Below, one piece after another: positions 60,120 to 64,000 of a stretch of 64,000 nucleotides of DNA. The notes beneath the pieces are model-generated. The model did not search any database, was not told the origin of the DNA, and worked only from the letters and a program-made list of their open reading frames with translations. A program made the position numbers and the translations under genes. The first letter of the stretch is position 1; each line of letters opens with the position of its first letter. The stretch is from assembly GCF_027257155.1 (NCBI RefSeq), contig NZ_JAPWDU010000006.1, positions 1-64,000 on the forward strand. The letters are read 5' to 3'. This stretch comes from Cerasicoccus sp. TK19100. Lineage in GTDB: Bacteria; Verrucomicrobiota; Verrucomicrobiia; Opitutales; Cerasicoccaceae.

Positions 60120-60985
60120 TGTCGATTGCGCGGGCTTGCTTTGAGCTGGGATGGCGACAGTCCCCATTGATCCCGCAGCACGCGAAAGCATTGGGTGTAG
60201 CTGCCAAAGCCGGCCTCCAGTGCGGCTTCGGTCAGATTAAAACGCTCGCCCTCAATGAGGGTCGCGAAGCGGCGAAGGCGTTGCTCATTGCGGTAGGCGC
60301 TCATGGTCTGGCCCAGTTGCTGTGAAAAGATTCGGCTCAGATGCTCGTAGGAGAGTCCGGCATGGGCGGATAGCGAAGTCAGCGACTCGATGGTCGGGTC
60401 GTCATTGATCTGCATGGCAGCGCGGAAGACGGCGGGGTGCAGAGCATCCTCGGCTGGCTGTTGGGCGCTTGCGCTTTGCGTGTGTTGCCAGGCATCGAGT
60501 AAGAGCAAGGGCAGGGCGGCGTTACTGCGATCGAATTGACCGGCGTCGGCTAGAGTTTCGATTTCCGAGAATAGGTTGACCAATGCCTGTGTTTCGGTGG
60601 GCAGCAGGTGGGCGACGGTCTGATGCGTTGCCGGGCGATGTGCGCTGAGCAATGGCCGGTTCTCGGGCTGTCGGCAGGTTTGCCGTAAAAGGCTGGGGCG
60701 AAAGATGGCAATCCACATTTGGAAGTCTGGAGTTGCCCGGTGCATGGCGTGGTCTTGCTCGGGGAACAGCCAAATCAACCCGCCAGGTTTCAAGGGGATC
60801 AGTCGTCCCTCGCTCAGGTACTCGCCTTGGCCGGCAATGCAGAGGTTTAGCTCCAACTCGACATGGATGTGGGATGGTTTCGGCGCAAATGGACGCTCGG
60901 CCTGGTAGAGCCAGCTTTTGCCTTTCAAAGAGCGGTCCAGGTGCAGGCGTTCCCTGAGCTTTCTGGAATGGCTGATTTGCGGCAT
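60101..60985 (-). CDS. AraC-family transcriptional regulator
   Basis: A 294-residue regulator. The N-terminal cupin part has HVELELNLCIAGQGEYLSEGRLIPLKPGGLIWLFP (an arabinose-binding-type beta barrel). The C-terminal AraC HTH covers the last ~100 residues with SLTSLSAHAGLSYEHLSRIF and FNLTEAALEAGFGSYTQCFRVLRDQWG. Divergent from a PhyH gene 104 bp away, the likely target. Such AraC/PhyH pairs are frequent in Verrucomicrobia and Planctomycetes by my recollection. Confidence 0.9.
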   Translation of the reverse strand: MPQISHSRKLRERLHLDRSLKGKSWLYQAERPFAPKPSHIHVELELNLCIAGQGEYLSEGRLIPLKPGGLIWLFPEQDHAMHRATPDFQMWIAIFRPSLLRQTCRQPENRPLLSAHRPATHQTVAHLLPTETQALVNLFSEIETLADAGQFDRSNAALPLLLLDAWQHTQSASAQQPAEDALHPAVFRAAMQINDDPTIESLTSLSAHAGLSYEHLSRIFSQQLGQTMSAYRNEQRLRRFATLIEGERFNLTEAALEAGFGSYTQCFRVLRDQWGLSPSQLKASPRNRHKKAAD

Positions 60986-61089
60986 ATCAAAAAATGCAAT
61001 ATATATCCGATCGAATGAAAAGCATTATTGGTGCTAATCGGGTATGATGCGGGCCTGAAACCAGTTAAATTCAACAATCTATTTGCTTT

Positions 61090-61923
61090 ATGAATACCTC
61101 ACCCGTTTCCGAGCCAAGCCAGACCAAGCTTAATCGCCTCACTTATGATCAAGTTACGCAATACTACGACGAGGGCTATTGCGTGCTGGAAAACGCCTTG
61201 AGCGAGTCGCAACTGGAGCTGTTGCGCAGCCGGTGCATGCATATGATCGACCAGTATGACGCGGAGATGGATCGGCGCGGCGTTACCGAAATGAGCCTCC
61301 ACCGGAAAGGGGCGCGCTACTTTACCGGGCATCCCTCGCTGATCTATCCGGAGCTCTACGATTTCATTTTTTCTGAGGTGATGCTGGATAGTTTGCGAAA
61401 GATTTTGGGCCCGGATGTCTACATTGCCCATGAGCAATACGTGGTGAAAATGGCGGCATCGGACAGCACCTTCGCCTGGCATCAGGACAGCGGTTACGTC
61501 GGCCGCGAGCACGACCCGTATGTGACTTGCTGGATTGCTTTGGACGATGTGCATGAGGACAACGGGCCAGTATTTTTACTGCCGTTCTCCGAGTATCCGG
61601 AGTCGCGTGAAATCATCCCGCACGAGATCGTAAAAACGCCCAATGGCGGTCATGAGCGGGTGGGTTATCATGGAGATAAAACCGGGCTTTGCATGACCTG
61701 TAAGGCTGGCTCAATTGTGTTTTTCACCAGTCGCACATTCCACTGCAGCGGTGCGAATAAGAGCAATGACATGCGCCGCGTTTACCTGATCCAATACGGC
61801 AAAGAACCGCTGAACCGCGATGAGTGCGCCCTGCGACATGGTCGGCCGGTGGGCGAGCGCAAGCCCGATCCGGATTTCCTGCGTCGTGAGTTTGAGCGCA
61901 TGAAGCACGAGCTGAAAGACTGA
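61090..61923 (+). CDS. Phytanoyl-CoA dioxygenase (PhyH) family protein
   Basis: A 277-residue Fe(II)/2-oxoglutarate-dependent oxygenase of the PhyH family. The facial triad appears as H131 and D133 in FAWHQDSGYVG and H218 in SRTFHCSGANKSND, with the 2-oxoglutarate arginine in MRRVYLIQYG (R229 or R230). PhyH paralogs in marine bacteria hydroxylate diverse small molecules; the substrate here is unknown. Probably controlled by the divergent AraC regulator. Confidence 0.9.
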   Translation: MNTSPVSEPSQTKLNRLTYDQVTQYYDEGYCVLENALSESQLELLRSRCMHMIDQYDAEMDRRGVTEMSLHRKGARYFTGHPSLIYPELYDFIFSEVMLDSLRKILGPDVYIAHEQYVVKMAASDSTFAWHQDSGYVGREHDPYVTCWIALDDVHEDNGPVFLLPFSEYPESREIIPHEIVKTPNGGHERVGYHGDKTGLCMTCKAGSIVFFTSRTFHCSGANKSNDMRRVYLIQYGKEPLNRDECALRHGRPVGERKPDPDFLRREFERMKHELKD

Positions 61924-62025
61924 GCCGCAATCCGAACGTGGCAACGCCAGGTAATCGCCGTCGCGACACGCCCGCCCGATATCGATTCTTGCTTCATGCG
62001 GTCGTGAGGGTTTAGCGTGCGTGTT

Positions 62026-62778
62026 ATGAAATCCCACGTTGTCTTGTTTGCTTGGTTCTTTGCGGTAACGCTGTCCCACGGGCAGCTGGAGAAATACTTC
62101 CCGACGGACGAGGGTGTTGTCTGGGAATATGACGTCACCAAAACGCGCACCTATGTGACGCCGCAGGGCGAACAGCAGGACTCCCTTACCGGCACGACGA
62201 CGGAGTCCTACCAGCCTAATGCCTACCCGGAACTTGGCATTGAGGGAGCGCGCATGCTTCAGCAAAATATTTCGCAAAAAAGTCAGCTGTCCGGCGGTGA
62301 ATCCCACGACACGCTTAATACGGTCTTTACCGTAGACGGCGGTAAGGTGCTCATGCATGCGCAGTTGCAAGATGGCGCGGAGCTCACGGAGGCAAACAAG
62401 ATCACTCCGGCGGCGTTGATGATCGATTTCGACAAGGTTGCTGCTGGTGAGTTATACACTACCAATGTGTCGATGCAGGGCATGAGCATGGAGGTCTCGG
62501 TGTCGGACTATGAATACGTCACGCTAGACACAGCGCTGGGTGAGCTCGAAGACGTGCTGCTGGTAAAAACGGTTGGCAGCATCACGGGCGCTATCGAAGC
62601 GGCTGGTCAGAAAATGGATATCAGCAATGGCAAGATTACCGAGCAAATCTGGTGGGCACCGGGCGTCGGATTGGTCAAGCAGGAGCAGCACATGGAGATG
62701 TCTCTCGGGATGAACGGTCAAGTCGTCGTGACGACGATCGAGGACAAGACAAAGACGCTGAGCGCGATGAAAAAGTGA
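62026..62778 (+). CDS. Exported protein of unknown function
   Basis: A 250-residue protein from the ATG at 62026 (MKSHVVLFAWFFAVTLSHGQ signal peptide, cleavage near residue 20); an in-frame GTG three codons upstream is possible. The mature part begins KYFPTDEGVVWEYDVTKTRTYV, a pattern seen in secreted proteins that start with a WxYxV strand, and continues with long beta strands. No catalytic motif is visible. It ends 6 bp before the convergent marC. Confidence 0.7.
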   Translation: MKSHVVLFAWFFAVTLSHGQLEKYFPTDEGVVWEYDVTKTRTYVTPQGEQQDSLTGTTTESYQPNAYPELGIEGARMLQQNISQKSQLSGGESHDTLNTVFTVDGGKVLMHAQLQDGAELTEANKITPAALMIDFDKVAAGELYTTNVSMQGMSMEVSVSDYEYVTLDTALGELEDVLLVKTVGSITGAIEAAGQKMDISNGKITEQIWWAPGVGLVKQEQHMEMSLGMNGQVVVTTIEDKTKTLSAMKK

Positions 62779-62784
62779 TGGCTT

Positions 62785-63468
62785 TTAGGGGGCGACGATA
62801 TTTCCCAGCAGCCCCGAGTTGCGGATGCCGTTGAAGATAAATTGCACGGAGACCGCCGCGAGCAGTAGGCCCATCAGCCGTTTTGTGATGCGCAGAATCA
62901 GCGGGCTGAGCCACTTGCCGCCAATCGCGGCAAAGCGGAATATCGCGTAGCTGGCCCCGGCCACGCTGACAATTGCCAGCCCAAGCATTGCGTATTGCAT
63001 CCAGCCAGCTGCCTTGCTCTGCAACAGCACCGCGGTGGAGATCGAGCCCGGGCCGGAGATCATCGGTATCGCCAGTGGGGTGATCGCAATGTCGTCCTTG
63101 CGCATCCCGGCAGCCTTGTCTTCGGGGGTGATCACGGCAACGGGCGCGGGATCTTTTCCCAGAACCATTTCGATTGAGATAAGTAAAATTAGCAGACCGC
63201 CCGCTGTTTGGAATGCGGCCGAGGTGATGCCCAGCGCATTAAAAAGTAATTGCCCCATGACGGCGAAAAACAGCAGCACGCCGCCCGCCAGCGTGCAGGC
63301 CAGTTTGGCCATGGCAATGCGTTCCTCGGCCGTGTTGTCCGGGGTCATCCCCAGAAACAGCGGCACTGTCGAGATCGGCGAGATAATCACGAAGAGCGAT
63401 ACGAAGGCGAAAAGGAAATATTCTATGGCGGCCACGTTTACATATAAACACACTGCCTCGCCCGGCAT
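62785..63468 (-). CDS. MarC-family integral membrane protein
   Basis: A 227-residue six-helix protein from the ATG at 63468 (MPGEAV); starting at a GTG at 63435 is also possible and closer to family size. EYFLFAFVSLFVIISPISTVPLFLGMT, RIAMAKLACTLAGGVLLFFAVMG and ITPLAIPMISGPGSIST match MarC. The MarC name is historical; a role in drug resistance was withdrawn, and the function is unknown. Confidence 0.88.
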   Translation of the reverse strand: MPGEAVCLYVNVAAIEYFLFAFVSLFVIISPISTVPLFLGMTPDNTAEERIAMAKLACTLAGGVLLFFAVMGQLLFNALGITSAAFQTAGGLLILLISIEMVLGKDPAPVAVITPEDKAAGMRKDDIAITPLAIPMISGPGSISTAVLLQSKAAGWMQYAMLGLAIVSVAGASYAIFRFAAIGGKWLSPLILRITKRLMGLLLAAVSVQFIFNGIRNSGLLGNIVAP

Positions 63469-63536
63469 CAAGGGTAAGCCGAAAAACCGTAAGCATGCTG
63501 CATTGCAACTGACCGGAGGCATGCTACAGTAATCTC

Positions 63537-63941
63537 ATGACAGACGCCCATGGGGATAGCCAAGCCGTTGAATTACCTGGCCTGCGCGTGGTGATCGACC
63601 GCGTGGTTTACCAGACGATCGAAGAGCCTAGCGACGGCCGTGAGCACGCATTTATTTACTTCATTACGATTGAAAATCTGTCGGATCGCGCTGTTACCCT
63701 GTTGGGGCGAAAGTGGGTGATTGATCACGCCGATGGCACCAAGCTGGTTGTGGAGGGCGATAAAATCGTCCAGCAAACGCCGCACCTTGCGCCGGGCGAA
63801 AGCTTCTCCTACAACAGCTACCATGTGAGCGATCAGAGCGCCGCCGCCGAGGGTGCCTTCCACGGGCTCGACGAAATGGGCGGGCCGATTTTTACGCGAA
63901 TTCCGCGCTTTGAGATGAACATTCCTCTGGGATTAAATTGA
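63537..63941 (+). CDS. apaG: ApaG-domain protein
   Basis: A 134-residue ApaG. The immunoglobulin-like fold is visible in AFIYFITIENLSDRAVTLLGRKWVI and FSYNSYHVSDQSAAAEGAFHGL. The loop that usually reads GxGxxG before LxPGE is VEGDKIVQQTPHLAPGESF, so the glycines are partly lost. ApaG is linked to Co2+/Mg2+ efflux phenotypes in enterobacteria, with unclear biochemistry. The start is 14 bp from the divergent marC frame. Confidence 0.88.
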   Translation: MTDAHGDSQAVELPGLRVVIDRVVYQTIEEPSDGREHAFIYFITIENLSDRAVTLLGRKWVIDHADGTKLVVEGDKIVQQTPHLAPGESFSYNSYHVSDQSAAAEGAFHGLDEMGGPIFTRIPRFEMNIPLGLN

Positions 63942-64000
63942 GCACAACATCACAGAATCCGCCATCGACTCCGACGGCAAACGGGCCACAATCGGCCCAC
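63938..64000 (+). CDS. Possible start of the next gene (partial)
   Basis: A TTG overlaps the apaG stop (TTGA) and opens a frame that runs to the window end without a stop, reading MSTTSQNPPSTPTANGPQSA onward. A low-complexity Thr/Pro/Ser N-terminus is plausible for a membrane protein, but 21 codons are too few to tell. Listed because overlapping stop/start pairs are used elsewhere in this window. Confidence 0.3.
   Translation, partial: MSTTSQNPPSTPTANGPQSAH

Overview
The window looks like a chromosomal segment of a marine-type Verrucomicrobium of the class Opitutae (Puniceicoccales or Opitutales-like). The pointers are three PEP-CTERM secreted proteins, a sulfatase with the C-terminal extension common in that phylum, XylR/AraC and PhyH-type carbohydrate-related genes, a GPP34 protein, and a moderately GC-rich genome with AT-rich intergenic hairpins. 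This placement is inference from gene content only. No rRNA, CRISPR array or prophage is visible.

Layout. 1-2.1 kb: the tail of an IS630-like transposase, a DJ-1/PfpI protein and an MgtE Mg2+ transporter. 2.5-7.8 kb: an envelope operon of a large TPR protein, a small exported protein, ExbB, ExbD and a TonB-like protein. 7.9-20.9 kb: the conserved information-processing block tRNA-Thr, tuf, tRNA-Trp, secE, nusG, rplKAJL, rpoBC. 21-22.6 kb: two small genes of uncertain role around an HspQ/YccV-like gene. 22.7-31.6 kb: a secreted-protein region with a DNRLRE PEP-CTERM protein, an XylR-type regulator divergent from a LamG PEP-CTERM protein, a 1019-residue sulfatase and a beta-helix protein. 31.9-36.2 kb: leuA with a probable Leu-rich attenuator, a VPGC thioredoxin/MsrA-like fusion and a lipoprotein. 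36.6-46.1 kb: a large PEP-CTERM protein and then the circularly permuted ATP-grasp/alpha-E, two transglutaminases and DUF2126 cluster, interrupted by a REP-associated transposase (RAYT) with its REP sequences. 46.5-51.3 kb: a pseudopilin operon flanked by unknown genes and an ABM-domain gene. 51.5-64 kb: lysC, a LacI regulator, an RRM RNA-binding protein, GPP34, tilS, ftsH, AraC/PhyH, MarC and ApaG.

The most unusual feature is in the DNA between genes. At least eight intergenic sites carry runs of degenerate 7-9 bp words arranged as two inverted arms of about 30-50 bp around an unrelated loop. Words such as GAGTTNN, AAATTCA and GTTCGAAA recur between sites, and one site lies between rpoB and rpoC. 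On top of these are three families of REPIN-like paired hairpins, a 154-bp MITE-like element, and a dispersed palindrome of consensus ACTTTGCAAYRCAAAGT seen seven times, three of them inside genes. At the protein level, RpoC lacks all four cysteines of its second (C-terminal) zinc site. Upstream of leuA a 15-codon leader ORF with four Leu codons precedes an intrinsic terminator, the classic geometry of amino-acid attenuation.

How the parts fit: the tuf-rpoC block is housekeeping. The XylR/LamG/sulfatase/beta-helix group is probably a polysaccharide-responsive secretome. The Exb/TPR operon and the pseudopilin operon are envelope machines with unknown cargo. The ATP-grasp/transglutaminase cluster is a widespread but functionally unsolved peptide-modification-type system.
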